A DNA stretch of 64,000 bases. It comes from Chitinivibrio alkaliphilus ACht1. GTDB taxonomy: Bacteria > Fibrobacterota > Chitinivibrionia > Chitinivibrionales > Chitinivibrionaceae. Positions 53,710 through 63,386 of the stretch are shown in pieces (position 1 is the first letter of the stretch; every line of letters begins with the position of its first letter). The stretch is taken from NCBI RefSeq assembly GCF_000474745.1, contig NZ_ASJR01000005.1, positions 62,001 through 126,000 of the forward strand, given 5' to 3'. The notes under the pieces were generated by a model. It was not told the DNA's origin and ran no database searches. It saw nothing but the letters and a program-made list of their open reading frames with translations. The position numbers and the translations under genes are program-made.

Positions 53710-55142
53710 TACACCCAGTTTGTTTTGTTATCTGAGACGTGGTGTTTCCAAGGACCGGGAGGAACATCTTCTTCTCGCACAAACTGCCAGTCAACCGTAT
53801 CATTTATCCCACCCCATTGGTCGAAAAAATCCTGCTCAACTCCCATTTTCAACCAAACAGACGGGCTTATATCTATGCCGGCATAGGGCGATACATCCAT
53901 GCCGCTGCCCTCTTCATTACGGGGACGGGCAGAGCCAAAGACATAGGCAGTATCATCGTAGTGATACGGACCTGCATCAAGCCATTGGGCATAGACCCAC
54001 TCTCCTCCTTGATAGCGAATACGAACCCACCGCCCCTTCACCATTGATTTTCCTGACCAGTTTTCTGCCTCTTTCCACGGTATGGCATGGGCGCTTTCTT
54101 TTCGAAGTGCCCACTCATCGGTATCAAAAATAGGTGCCATGGCACGGGTAAAAACACTTTGACGGCCAAGCCATTTATTATGAGCATGATAGTACTCACT
54201 CTGCAGTGAAGCAACGGCATCCATATGTTGCGGATTGCTTCCGTCAAAAACAACACTATCATAATCGTTATAGGGCAAGGCGATATAATAGGGGTTTTCA
54301 CGACCAGTAAACCGGGCATCTTGAGGGATGAAATCGCCATCACGGGGAATTTGCGGTGCATCTTCAAGGCCAAAATTATCTCCCCACTCAGTGTCCCATG
54401 CACTGGGCACGTTGGAAATATGGTGATTATCATCTCCTGCCCCTTGACCAACCCAAAAGGTGGAAGCCATGATACCCTGATGCAGATGAAACTGCGATGA
54501 CACATACAGCGTTACAGCATGTTTCTGCAAGCTTGTCAGAGAAACATATTCGGTATGATACCCCTCTCTCTCCACCTTTAGTATATTCTCCGAAGGGGGG
54601 GATGAGCGAAGAGTTGCGGGCTCGCCGGACTGCTCCGCGGCAACGGCCCCTGCTGAGATAGTGGAGACCCGTGACGTCCAACGTTGACTGCCCTGAGAAA
54701 GAACCACCGTGTAAACGCCGCGTGCTAGGGAAAAGGAATGGGCCTGAACCTCCCCGGCAGCCCTGCTCTTGCCCGATGCGGTGTATACAGAACGACCATG
54801 GGTATCATAGAGAGCAAGGGAGTACTTCCCGGACCGAGGCGGACGAACCTGCACCCCTGCTTCATGGAGAGATACCTCCCCAGCCTGATACCGCGCTGCC
54901 CCTTCGGAGATGAGCGAAGAGATGGATCCTTCCAAGACAAACTCCCCATCATGGTTTGTTTCTGTTGTAAGGTCATGCCCTTGCAGAGAAACACGAGCCC
55001 CTGCAAGAACCGTCGTAGAATCAGCCGCATCTACCACCCGCCCTGAAAGAGAAACCCCTTGTCCCAAAAGGGAAGAGAAGAACAAAAAAACCGTCATAAG
55101 AGCCGTTGTGAATGTGTGCATGTTTACGGAAAAATGCACCAT
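53706..55142 (-). CDS. Secreted protein with carboxypeptidase-regulatory and sorting-like modules
   Basis: A 478-residue exported protein. The signal peptide is followed by a carboxypeptidase-regulatory-like segment (VSLSGRVVDAADSTTVLAGA...GEFVLEG) and a beta-sandwich (about 100-165: GKYSLALYDTHGRSVYTASG...FSLARGVYTVVLSQ), like the type IX sorting module but lying near the N-terminus. The C-terminal 260 residues form a Trp/Tyr/Asp-rich domain (STFWVGQGAGDDNHHISNVP, AYVFGSARPRNEEGSGMDVS) of unknown family, perhaps glycan-binding or enzymatic. AAAGGA lies six bases before the ATG at 55142. It converges with the mutY-like gene with a four-base overlap. Confidence 0.68.
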   Translation of the reverse strand: MVHFSVNMHTFTTALMTVFLFFSSLLGQGVSLSGRVVDAADSTTVLAGARVSLQGHDLTTETNHDGEFVLEGSISSLISEGAARYQAGEVSLHEAGVQVRPPRSGKYSLALYDTHGRSVYTASGKSRAAGEVQAHSFSLARGVYTVVLSQGSQRWTSRVSTISAGAVAAEQSGEPATLRSSPPSENILKVEREGYHTEYVSLTSLQKHAVTLYVSSQFHLHQGIMASTFWVGQGAGDDNHHISNVPSAWDTEWGDNFGLEDAPQIPRDGDFIPQDARFTGRENPYYIALPYNDYDSVVFDGSNPQHMDAVASLQSEYYHAHNKWLGRQSVFTRAMAPIFDTDEWALRKESAHAIPWKEAENWSGKSMVKGRWVRIRYQGGEWVYAQWLDAGPYHYDDTAYVFGSARPRNEEGSGMDVSPYAGIDISPSVWLKMGVEQDFFDQWGGINDTVDWQFVREEDVPPGPWKHHVSDNKTNWVY

Positions 55143-55284
55143 TGAAAATCCTTTTTTGTGTTGTTAGTTCTAAGATAGACCGCAAATATATTTTCCGCTC
55201 CTATTTTCGGGAAATATCAAAAACAATGCGTGAAAGGTATACCCCGATGTGGGATATCACCCCGCGCTCTGCATAGATCCACCC

Positions 55285-56985
55285 TTATCGAAGGTGTAAT
55301 TTTTTCTGCCGCGATCGAACAGCACCAACAGAACGATCAAGAATACGGGCAATCTCACGCAGACGAAGCTTGCGATCTGTTGCCGCCAAAAGACGCTCAT
55401 CTTCTTGAGGGGTCCACGGACGATATCGTCGTCCGCCACGTTTTGGCAGAGACAATACGGAGCGCCCCTGCCCTTTTGGTTCCTCCGCGGCACGAATTGC
55501 CGAAAGATCCGTACGGTCAGGCATCAAGCGGGAGGGAAGATACAGCACGCCACGGGTTCGTGTGAGAGCAACGTACAGAAGATTTACCTCTTCCCTTAGA
55601 GCCTTCTTACTTGCTGGATCACGATGGGGATTTTTCGTTTCCTGGTAAAACTGCTCTTCTGTCATAAAATCATCGGCAAGCTCCACCACATCATATTCCA
55701 TGCCCTTACAGCGATGTACCGTAGAGAAGATAAGCTCTGCTTCATCACGGTTTTCCACATGACGGGTATGGAGCACTGAAAGAATGGAAAAGATATCCTT
55801 TCCATAGGTTTTTACAATCTCATGAAGCATTAAAAGCTCCATATCAGCGGTCTGCTTGGCATACTCCAAGAGGTCTGAGAGATCTCCCATGGAGCGAATT
55901 ACCCTATTGCGTATACGCTCACGCTTATCTAACGAGAGATAGAGTACATCATAGAGAGATGCCCCTGCTGCTGCATAAGTATAGGATGTAAGGTTTCCCT
56001 CAAAATAAATTTTCTTTTTTTCTTCTACCCGTACCACCGAAGAAATAGCCCGCAACAGCAGTCCGAGGTTGGTTCGGGCGATAACCGCACGTTGCGTCCC
56101 CTCAGAAATGTTTCCTGCACCGACAATCTCAACATCTTCCCCCTCTTCCAAGGCATCCTTCCACCGGATAACCTCTCGCGCCAAAGATGCAATTGGCGGG
56201 GAAAATCGAAAGCTTGTGGAAAGGCTGTACCGCTCATAGGGAACTTTCTCAAGAGAGTTTACGGCAAAACGCCACCCATAAATCTGCTGATGCGTATCTC
56301 CCACAATTACCTTTGTTCCTTCCTGGCGGGTAAATACATCAAGCATGGCCGGCGACGCATCCTGTCCCTCATCAAAAAGGAGATAGTCGTACGGAAGCTG
56401 TGGCGCCATGAGTTGAAACTTCTTTAAATAAAAATCATGGGTACAGGGAATCTGTTTTTGATCCATAAGGGCTAAAAAACGACGTGTTGCATACTCTATT
56501 TCTGTATAATACCGATCAACAAAGGCACGAGCACGCGGGTCGCTCACGCAGCCACGATAGTCAAGCTCCTGCACCTTACGAGCCGTACTGTTACAAAACC
56601 ATGCGGAAAACTTCTCCACATGACTTGCAAGGATATGCTCAAAATGAGGACTGCCATTATTTTGCACTGAGAGAATTCGGGATATTTCATGAGGGCGGTA
56701 TCCATGCACGGCAAGTTCATACCCACCGGGACGAACAACCCAGGCATATGCTAAGGAGTGAGCTGTCTGCACATGAATATTTTCTATTCCCGCTGCGGCA
56801 AAACGCTCTTGTGCTTCACGGCGAACGGCAGCGTTAAATGCTATATAGAGTTTTTTGCTCAGGCGAGGACGACGGCGGGCATACTCCACAAGGGTTGTGG
56901 TTTTGCCTGAGCCGGCCACGGCATTTATGCAAAGATTCCCCGTTGCCTCTATTATCCGTTGCTGCTGCTTGGTAAACTCCACCAC
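55285..56985 (-). CDS. UvrD/Rep-family (SF1) helicase with C-terminal Myb-like domain
   Basis: A 566-residue SF1 helicase. Motif I is NAVAGSGKTTTLVEYA, motif II is LLFDEGQDASPAM (DEGQ), motif III is VGDTHQQIYGWR, motif IV/V elements include STVHRCKGMEYDVVEL, and motif VI is NLLYVALTRTRG. The domain order resembles the Fbh1-like/short UvrD group. The last 50 residues (RPWTPQEDERLLAATDRKLR...LDRSVGAVRSRQKKLHLR) form a SANT/Myb-like helical DNA-binding domain, an uncommon attachment. It would translocate 3'-5' on single strands in repair or recombination. It lies alone between a secreted-protein gene and the efflux operon. Confidence 0.85.
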   Translation of the reverse strand: MVEFTKQQQRIIEATGNLCINAVAGSGKTTTLVEYARRRPRLSKKLYIAFNAAVRREAQERFAAAGIENIHVQTAHSLAYAWVVRPGGYELAVHGYRPHEISRILSVQNNGSPHFEHILASHVEKFSAWFCNSTARKVQELDYRGCVSDPRARAFVDRYYTEIEYATRRFLALMDQKQIPCTHDFYLKKFQLMAPQLPYDYLLFDEGQDASPAMLDVFTRQEGTKVIVGDTHQQIYGWRFAVNSLEKVPYERYSLSTSFRFSPPIASLAREVIRWKDALEEGEDVEIVGAGNISEGTQRAVIARTNLGLLLRAISSVVRVEEKKKIYFEGNLTSYTYAAAGASLYDVLYLSLDKRERIRNRVIRSMGDLSDLLEYAKQTADMELLMLHEIVKTYGKDIFSILSVLHTRHVENRDEAELIFSTVHRCKGMEYDVVELADDFMTEEQFYQETKNPHRDPASKKALREEVNLLYVALTRTRGVLYLPSRLMPDRTDLSAIRAAEEPKGQGRSVLSLPKRGGRRYRPWTPQEDERLLAATDRKLRLREIARILDRSVGAVRSRQKKLHLR

Positions 56986-57047
56986 TCCTCCCCAATGTCA
57001 GAAACAGAAAAATATATCGGGAGCCACGGGGAAATGAGAGGCCTCCC

Positions 57048-58283
57048 TTAGAAAAAAGAGCCACCAGCCACTTGGCGTAATTGAAGAGAACGCATGCGGC
57101 TTTGATAGAGCGCAGACTCACGCCGCATCTTGGCCGTAATATACTCCATCTGACTTTCCCGAAGAGCAAGAGCATCAACACTGCCACGTTTAAAGGCTTC
57201 TGAAAGAAGGGCGAGACTCTCCTCCGCTGCAGCCACGGCCTCTGTTTCAAAGGCTATTTGCTGGCGAGCGGTGTGAAACTCCTGCCAAATACGATGAACT
57301 TCTCCCGTAAGCACCTGAACCTGCTCTTCCTGCTCAAGACGGGCACGCTCTTTGCTAGTGGCGGCAGAGTACCGCGCTGTACGGCGTGAAAAACCATCGA
57401 GGATGGGCATATCCACCTGTATGGAGGCGGTAAAGCGACCTCCAGAGTTATCTCCCCCCTGCTGTACCGCAGAAGTAGCGGCAGAAAAGGTGGGCCAAAG
57501 ACGCGCCCGGGCAATTGCCTTCTCGGTGGTACGTATCTGCACTGCAAGGCTCTTGATTTCTGAAGCACGATTATTTTCACGGGCCAGTGAGACCCAGTAT
57601 TCTGCCGGCTCGGTGACTTCTGGCAGGGTCGTATCCATGGCCACGGAAAGAACAGTATCGGGGGGGCGTCCCATGGCAATATTTAAGGCCATGTGTGCTG
57701 TGAGAGAGTCTTGTTGCGCCTGCACATATTGCGCCTTATCACTATTATACCGCACACGCTGGGTGAGCATATCTGTACGGGGAACATTTCCCGCGGCATA
57801 CTCTTCCGCACGCAGATCTCGATACTCTGCGCTCAGAGAGAGCTGTTGCTCTGCTACGGAAAGGGCCGTTCTTGCATGAAGAAACTCATAGTAACGTGCA
57901 GCAACCTCCATGGCAGTCTCCTCTATGGCTTCCCGGGCACGAAGCTCTCGCTGAGTCGATTGCATATCCGTGAGGTCTTGGGAATAAAACATGGCAAAGC
58001 CGTCAAAGAGTGTCCAATCAAGATAGAGCCCGGCGCGGCTTCCACGATGTTCTTCCCCGCCATCGGTACGAGAATACTCAACACCGCCCCGCGCAGAGAG
58101 TCTGGGTAATACATATCCGGGAATACGCATACGCTCATGCGCAGCCTGATCTTTTTCTAAACGGGCAAGCCCAATCCCATGATTTCGGTGCAGCGCTTCC
58201 GCAAGGGCATCTGACAAAGTTAAAGACCCTGCTGAAAGAGAGCTGATCCACACAACCAGAACAAGGGCACGTATCTTATTCAT
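57048..58283 (-). CDS. TolC-family outer-membrane efflux protein
   Basis: A 411-residue OEP family protein. A signal peptide (ALVLVVWISSLSAGS) precedes LTLSDALAEALHRNHGI, the standard TolC start, then two repeats of coiled-coil helices with barrel strands (for example SARGGVEYSRTDGG, LLSEAFKRGSVDALALRESQ). It forms the trimeric outer-membrane duct of the tripartite pump. Its start overlaps the end of the RND gene by eight bases, so it is translated from the same mRNA as the last gene. Confidence 0.88.
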   Translation of the reverse strand: MNKIRALVLVVWISSLSAGSLTLSDALAEALHRNHGIGLARLEKDQAAHERMRIPGYVLPRLSARGGVEYSRTDGGEEHRGSRAGLYLDWTLFDGFAMFYSQDLTDMQSTQRELRAREAIEETAMEVAARYYEFLHARTALSVAEQQLSLSAEYRDLRAEEYAAGNVPRTDMLTQRVRYNSDKAQYVQAQQDSLTAHMALNIAMGRPPDTVLSVAMDTTLPEVTEPAEYWVSLARENNRASEIKSLAVQIRTTEKAIARARLWPTFSAATSAVQQGGDNSGGRFTASIQVDMPILDGFSRRTARYSAATSKERARLEQEEQVQVLTGEVHRIWQEFHTARQQIAFETEAVAAAEESLALLSEAFKRGSVDALALRESQMEYITAKMRRESALYQSRMRSLQLRQVAGGSFF

Positions 58284-61200
58284 GAAAAAAGACCTCCCGT
58301 TCAGCTTCTATTTCACGGACAGCGGGCTCCACGGACTCCTTCGTGGCGTCAGGATGGGAGAGACGGGCAATCCGCCATCGCAGTTTATTAAGTGTTAGAA
58401 AAAATACCGGTACTAAAAATAAAATAAAGAGAGAAGAAAAAAGAAGCCCATAGGAGATGGATACTGCCATGGGCACAAGAAACCGAGCCTGACGGCTTGT
58501 TTCCAATAGGAGGGGAGCCATGCCGGCAACGGTAGTAAGGGTCGTAAGAAGAATGGGACGCAAGCGTGATTGTCCTGCTTCATAGGTAGCCTCAAATACG
58601 GGCATCCCTCGTTTTAAATTTTTGTTTATTCTATCGATAAAGACAATACTATCATTTACAATAACACCGGCCAAGGCAATTCCCCCAAAAATTGAGAAGC
58701 GACTAATCATATACCCATGTATATAATGTCCCCACACGGCCCCAAGCATACCAAGGGGGATCATGCACACAATGATGCAGGCTTGTAAGGGCGAACGAAA
58801 CACCACAACCAAGAGAAGAAATATCCCTAAGAGCGCAAAGGGATAACTTCCCGCAAGGGAATCCATAAAGATACGATTTTGCCGCTCCCGTCCTTCAAAG
58901 GAAATCTGCACATCTCCCACGGCAGCTGCCACGGGAGGAATCACCTCACGCTGTAACCGTTCTATCATGGTACTCACCGACGCCTCGGGATCTGTCATGT
59001 CAGCCTCCACACGAAGTTCGCGGCGACCATCAAGGTGCTGTATGGCAAGAACTCCCCGCTCTATTCGCACTGTTGCAAGGGTGTGAAGCGGATATACAAC
59101 GCCATCTTTGCCCCGCAATTCCATGGTCTCAAGATCAGCAAGGGAACTGCGATGTGCATCACCATAGCGCACAAAAAGACGAATCTCATCTTCTCCCCGT
59201 TGAAACCGCTGGACCTCATCACCATGAAACGCATGACGAACCTGCGTGGCCAAATCTTGCAGAGTAATCCCCGCTGCATGGGCAAGAGGCAATAGTTCCA
59301 CCCGTATCTCACGACCTCCCTCCTCATCCGTATCGCCCACATCAGTAAGCTCCGGATACTCCTCCAGCCGTTCCACGAGAAGATCGCGGGTTCGCTGAAG
59401 CTGAGCGTGGTCGTTACTGCGTACACTAATTGACACCGCTCGCCCCCATCTACCCGACTGAAAGGAGAGTTCACGACTTCCGGGAATATCTCCCACGGCA
59501 TCACGGAGGCGCCGCTGAATTTCAAAAGAGGGAATACCACGATGTGGCTCGGGGAGAAATTCGATAAAAAGCGATCCCTCATGAGCACCGGCAGATCGCT
59601 GGATACTCTCTATCACCGAACTACTATCGGGACGCTTTCGCCGTATCTCTTCGTTTTTCTGCCAAATACGCTGTTCTACCACGGCAAGAACAGAGTCTGT
59701 TACGGCCGTGCGCGTTCCTGTGGGCATGGTTACGCTGAGCGTTGCATCGTCACGAGGAGTATAGGGAAATGCGGAAAACTCCACGTGTTTTCCCTGAATA
59801 AGCCCCAGGGTAAGCAGAATATAGGCACCACAGAGGGCCGTTAGGAGCACCTTGTTCTGTAAGGTCCACATAAGAAGCGGGCCGTACACACGCTCTTTTA
59901 CAAAGGCGTATGCGCAATCAAAATGGCGACGAAGAGCTGACACACGCACCTGTGGTTCAAGCCCTTTCGAGTGCGCTAAATGTGCGGGCAATACAAAAAA
60001 TGATTCAACAAGGGAAAAAGAGATCGCGCCGATAACAACCAAGGCGAGCTGATAAATGAAACTCCCCATGCGTCCCTGAAGAAAAAAGAAGGGAAGAAAC
60101 GCAAGAATCGTGGTGAGCACCGCCGTGGTTACGGGAAGGGCCACATCAAGAACCCCCTCAACAGCAGCCTGAAACGGGGGGAGCCCCTCTTCATGTTTTT
60201 GATACACACTTTCTGCCACAACAATGGCATCATCCACAAGTATCCCAATCACAATAATCATCCCCATAATAGAAATGACATTAATGGTAATTCCCCATAT
60301 GTTTGCAATAATAAACATCCCTGCAAAGGAGATGGGTATTCCCACGGCAACCCAAAAGGAAAGGCGTCCGTTTAAAAAGAGTCCAAGCACAAGAAGCACA
60401 AGGAAAAACCCAATTACCCCGTTTCGTACAAGAAGACCGATACGCTGTCGCAGGGGCACTGTTGCATCAGAAACCACGGAGAGCGAAACCTCTCCATGAC
60501 GCTGAGAAAAATCTCCCACCTGATCCCGCACAGCCTGAGCCACAGCAACGATATCTTCGTCAATGGTTTTTTCCACCCGAACCATCAGCGCACGATGACC
60601 GTTGTAGTATTGACGGGACGACTCCTCCTCCCATTTTTCTACCACCGAAGCAATATCGTGTACCCGAAGAAGATGGTTTTCATCTGCACGAACCACGATA
60701 TCGCCAATCTCACGGGCCGTATTTCTTCTTCCATATGCACGAATCATGAGTCGCTCGCGAGGGGTTTGTACCGCCCCACCGGTAATATCAACATTGGCGC
60801 GAGACAGGGCGGTGCGGACATCATCAAAGGTAAGATTAAAACGACGAAGCTTTTCCGGAGAAAGTTCTACGGAAATCTCTCGTCGGGGCACCCCCGTAAG
60901 AGAGACCTGCGAAACGTCATCATGGAGCAGGAGTTCATCGCGAAACTGTTGGCCACGCTCCTTAATGCTCCATAAATCACCATCACCGTACACTGCCACC
61001 ATAACCGCCCGGGCACGAAACTGTTGCAACTGTACCACGGGACGCTCAGCCCCTGCAGGAAAGGCAATGCGATCTATGGCAACCCGCACCTCATCGTATA
61101 CCTCTTGCGGATCATACGCATCGGAGACCTCAATACGCACACTCCCGCTATTTTCACGGGAAGAGGAGGTGGTACGCTCTATGCCGGCAAGACCACGAAG

Positions 61201-61413
61201 ATTATTTTCTATGGGAAGTATGACCGCCTGCTCTATCTCTTCGGGAGAAGTTCCCGCATAGCGCACGGAAATACTGATAGACCGAGCCGGAACTTCCGGA
61301 AAAAAGGAGGTGTTCATTTCGGACAAAGAGAATAGCCCAAAGGCCAAGATGGCAAACATAAGCACATTCGCCCATACCGGGTAGATAATACAGGCTTTTA
61401 TTAAACCTCTCAT
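58276..61413 (-). CDS. RND-family efflux permease (AcrB/HAE-like)
   Basis: A 1045-residue resistance-nodulation-division transporter with 12 TMs in two halves and two large periplasmic loops. The N-terminus (IYPVWANVLMFAILAFGLFSL) and SVRYAGTSPEEIEQAV are typical. The TM4 proton-relay pair is in GILVDDAIVVAESV and the second-half equivalent is GVIVNDSIVFIDRI. Substrates cannot be told from sequence; drugs, metabolites or lipids are possible. The adaptor gene overlaps upstream by four bases and the TolC gene downstream. Confidence 0.92.
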   Translation of the reverse strand: MRGLIKACIIYPVWANVLMFAILAFGLFSLSEMNTSFFPEVPARSISISVRYAGTSPEEIEQAVILPIENNLRGLAGIERTTSSSRENSGSVRIEVSDAYDPQEVYDEVRVAIDRIAFPAGAERPVVQLQQFRARAVMVAVYGDGDLWSIKERGQQFRDELLLHDDVSQVSLTGVPRREISVELSPEKLRRFNLTFDDVRTALSRANVDITGGAVQTPRERLMIRAYGRRNTAREIGDIVVRADENHLLRVHDIASVVEKWEEESSRQYYNGHRALMVRVEKTIDEDIVAVAQAVRDQVGDFSQRHGEVSLSVVSDATVPLRQRIGLLVRNGVIGFFLVLLVLGLFLNGRLSFWVAVGIPISFAGMFIIANIWGITINVISIMGMIIVIGILVDDAIVVAESVYQKHEEGLPPFQAAVEGVLDVALPVTTAVLTTILAFLPFFFLQGRMGSFIYQLALVVIGAISFSLVESFFVLPAHLAHSKGLEPQVRVSALRRHFDCAYAFVKERVYGPLLMWTLQNKVLLTALCGAYILLTLGLIQGKHVEFSAFPYTPRDDATLSVTMPTGTRTAVTDSVLAVVEQRIWQKNEEIRRKRPDSSSVIESIQRSAGAHEGSLFIEFLPEPHRGIPSFEIQRRLRDAVGDIPGSRELSFQSGRWGRAVSISVRSNDHAQLQRTRDLLVERLEEYPELTDVGDTDEEGGREIRVELLPLAHAAGITLQDLATQVRHAFHGDEVQRFQRGEDEIRLFVRYGDAHRSSLADLETMELRGKDGVVYPLHTLATVRIERGVLAIQHLDGRRELRVEADMTDPEASVSTMIERLQREVIPPVAAAVGDVQISFEGRERQNRIFMDSLAGSYPFALLGIFLLLVVVFRSPLQACIIVCMIPLGMLGAVWGHYIHGYMISRFSIFGGIALAGVIVNDSIVFIDRINKNLKRGMPVFEATYEAGQSRLRPILLTTLTTVAGMAPLLLETSRQARFLVPMAVSISYGLLFSSLFILFLVPVFFLTLNKLRWRIARLSHPDATKESVEPAVREIEAEREVFFHE

Positions 61414-62549
61414 TGTGCGGCACCTTCCACCATGGTGGGACGAACCCTCATTCCCCGAAGCGCATCGCGTACGGGCTCAACAACAACCGTATCACCGGCA
61501 GAGAGCCCCTGGGTGATGTAGACCTGCTCCGTACCTTCATAGGCCAGGGTAACCTCCCGGGCAAGGAGGGCACCATCTACAATACAATACACCCTATTTG
61601 AATCCTGTATCGCATCACGGGGAAGCGATACCCCGTAGAGCGGAGTGCCGGAGAGCCGTACAGAAACATACTCCCCCGGATGAACCCCCGCTGATAGCGG
61701 GTCTTCAAGGCGAACAAAGAAGGAAAACCCTTGCCGTGTAGGAGAAACGACTGGGGAGATACGTTCGACCCGCCCCTCCGCACGGGTCCCCTTTGGAAGA
61801 ACGACCTCTGCGGGCATGTCATCCCTCAGAAAGGATCGTTGACGGTGTGACGCGGACAGTTCAACATAGGCGGTATCCGTACGAAGAATCCGTCCAACAC
61901 GACTATGCCCCCCCACGGACGCCCCCGGTGAAATATCCGCCTCAAGAACCACCCCATCAAAGGGTGCACGATAGGTATGGCGTCGATACCGTAAGAGATT
62001 TTTTTGATACTCATAATATAAGCGCGGTATGTCATATCGAATAACAACCATTCGCTCACGGGGCGATTCCATGGCAGGAAGCGGAGGAAGATGAAGCCCC
62101 TCAAGTGAACTAAAAAACTCAGCCCACTTCTCATATGCATCGGGAATATCACGACGAATCTCCGGCAGAAGCCGGCTTACTCCATGATGTATCTCTGCCC
62201 GGCGGCTCTGAAGGTCATAATAGGTCTCCCGCCCATCAAGCTGATAGAGGATATCCCCAGCGGAAAAACGCTGCCCCGGGCGAAAACGAAACTGCGCATC
62301 CCGTACCCGTCCGCCAACCTCTGTGGAAACAGCAATATCCTGTGAAGAGGTTACACGCCCGGAAAAAGAGAGGCTCGGTGCAATACTATCGGGAAACACC
62401 TGCTGCGCAAATAGTTGTTGCGTCTGTTCTCGAGGACTTCGTCGCCCCCCCGGCGGTTCGGTATCACTGATCTGTTGATACAGAAAATACGCCCCCAGAA
62501 GAAACACAGCTGGAATTCCCCATTTTTTCAATCGCGGTGCAATAGGCAT
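61410..62549 (-). CDS. RND periplasmic adaptor (membrane fusion protein)
   Basis: About 379 residues. An N-terminal TM anchor (WGIPAVFLLGAYFLYQQI) precedes a split lipoyl/barrel-sandwich domain (VGGRVRDAQFRFRPGQRFSAG and APFDGVVLEADISPGASVG) with a helical hairpin between. A beta-barrel domain and a membrane-proximal domain (VSLPRDAIQDSNRVYCI) follow. It links the RND pump to the TolC duct. A TTG at 62570 would add seven residues; the ATG at 62549 has AGGGAAG just upstream. It is the first gene of the pump operon. Confidence 0.88.
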   Translation of the reverse strand: MPIAPRLKKWGIPAVFLLGAYFLYQQISDTEPPGGRRSPREQTQQLFAQQVFPDSIAPSLSFSGRVTSSQDIAVSTEVGGRVRDAQFRFRPGQRFSAGDILYQLDGRETYYDLQSRRAEIHHGVSRLLPEIRRDIPDAYEKWAEFFSSLEGLHLPPLPAMESPRERMVVIRYDIPRLYYEYQKNLLRYRRHTYRAPFDGVVLEADISPGASVGGHSRVGRILRTDTAYVELSASHRQRSFLRDDMPAEVVLPKGTRAEGRVERISPVVSPTRQGFSFFVRLEDPLSAGVHPGEYVSVRLSGTPLYGVSLPRDAIQDSNRVYCIVDGALLAREVTLAYEGTEQVYITQGLSAGDTVVVEPVRDALRGMRVRPTMVEGAAQ

Positions 62550-62640
62550 AGGCTTCCCTTTTATATACAATGTCCACGGTGAGTGCCTTAGACGAGTTTC
62601 GTCATACCACTGTTACAAAAATATAGATAGAAAAGATATG

Positions 62641-63369
62641 TTACAGGGTATATTCAAGTACAGACTCGTCCAGAGGATCTTCCCCATGGGACTGACCATA
62701 CCCGTCTGCGCCCTCCATAATCGTCGTATAAAAACAGGCCGTGGCACTCATGGAATAGGGAATAAGCCAGAGAAGAAAGAGAAATCCCCCGGAGAGAAAG
62801 AGTCCCTCCTGCGGCACCTGCGGAGCAACATAGTATCGTGCGAGAAAGAGAAGGGTAAACCAGACCCCGCCCAGAAGAGCTGCGCGAACTATGACCCGAA
62901 ACTGGAGAAGAAATAAGCGAAATTTCTGTCCAACCATGATGCGTCGACTCTCCCGCAAAACCTCAGAGGGAGACAGATGGGGCGCATCGATAAGAACAAA
63001 ATAGGCCATGGAGTATGCGTACACGGCAATAAGCCCGGGAACAATAAGCAGCAAAGACCACAGAAGGGTATACATTGTCATAAGTAGATAGGTAAAAAAC
63101 ACACGGTGAAATCGGGTAAACCCCGCAAAGAGGTCGCTCATTTTGCCGTGCGTTCCCCGCATACCACGCAAAAAAAACAGGGAAAGCCCAAAAAGAAGGG
63201 GACCTGCCAGTATCCAATCTAAAAGAAGGCTCATCCCAGGAGTAAGAAGAGAGTCGTGAAGGGAAATAAGCATGAGATATATGGCCGTAGCCAAGGCCGA
63301 CTGCCCCCATCGTCCCTGCAGGGAGGATCGTGTCTGACTCAGAATATGCGAAAGAGAGTATTGTTTCAT
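62641..63369 (-). CDS. DUF975-like membrane protein
   Basis: A 242-residue polytopic protein with about six hydrophobic helices. The central pattern MTMYTLLWSLLLIVPGLIAVYAYSMAYFVLID followed by LSPSEVLRESRRIMVGQKFRLFLL matches the DUF975 family (integral membrane, unknown function). An N-terminal amphipathic segment (SLSHILSQTRSSLQGRWGQS) precedes TM1. It lies between the secreted-protein gene on the right edge (17 bases upstream) and the efflux operon, on the same strand. Confidence 0.75.
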   Translation of the reverse strand: MKQYSLSHILSQTRSSLQGRWGQSALATAIYLMLISLHDSLLTPGMSLLLDWILAGPLLFGLSLFFLRGMRGTHGKMSDLFAGFTRFHRVFFTYLLMTMYTLLWSLLLIVPGLIAVYAYSMAYFVLIDAPHLSPSEVLRESRRIMVGQKFRLFLLQFRVIVRAALLGGVWFTLLFLARYYVAPQVPQEGLFLSGGFLFLLWLIPYSMSATACFYTTIMEGADGYGQSHGEDPLDESVLEYTL

Positions 63370-63386
63370 GTCACCTCAAAGAAAAA

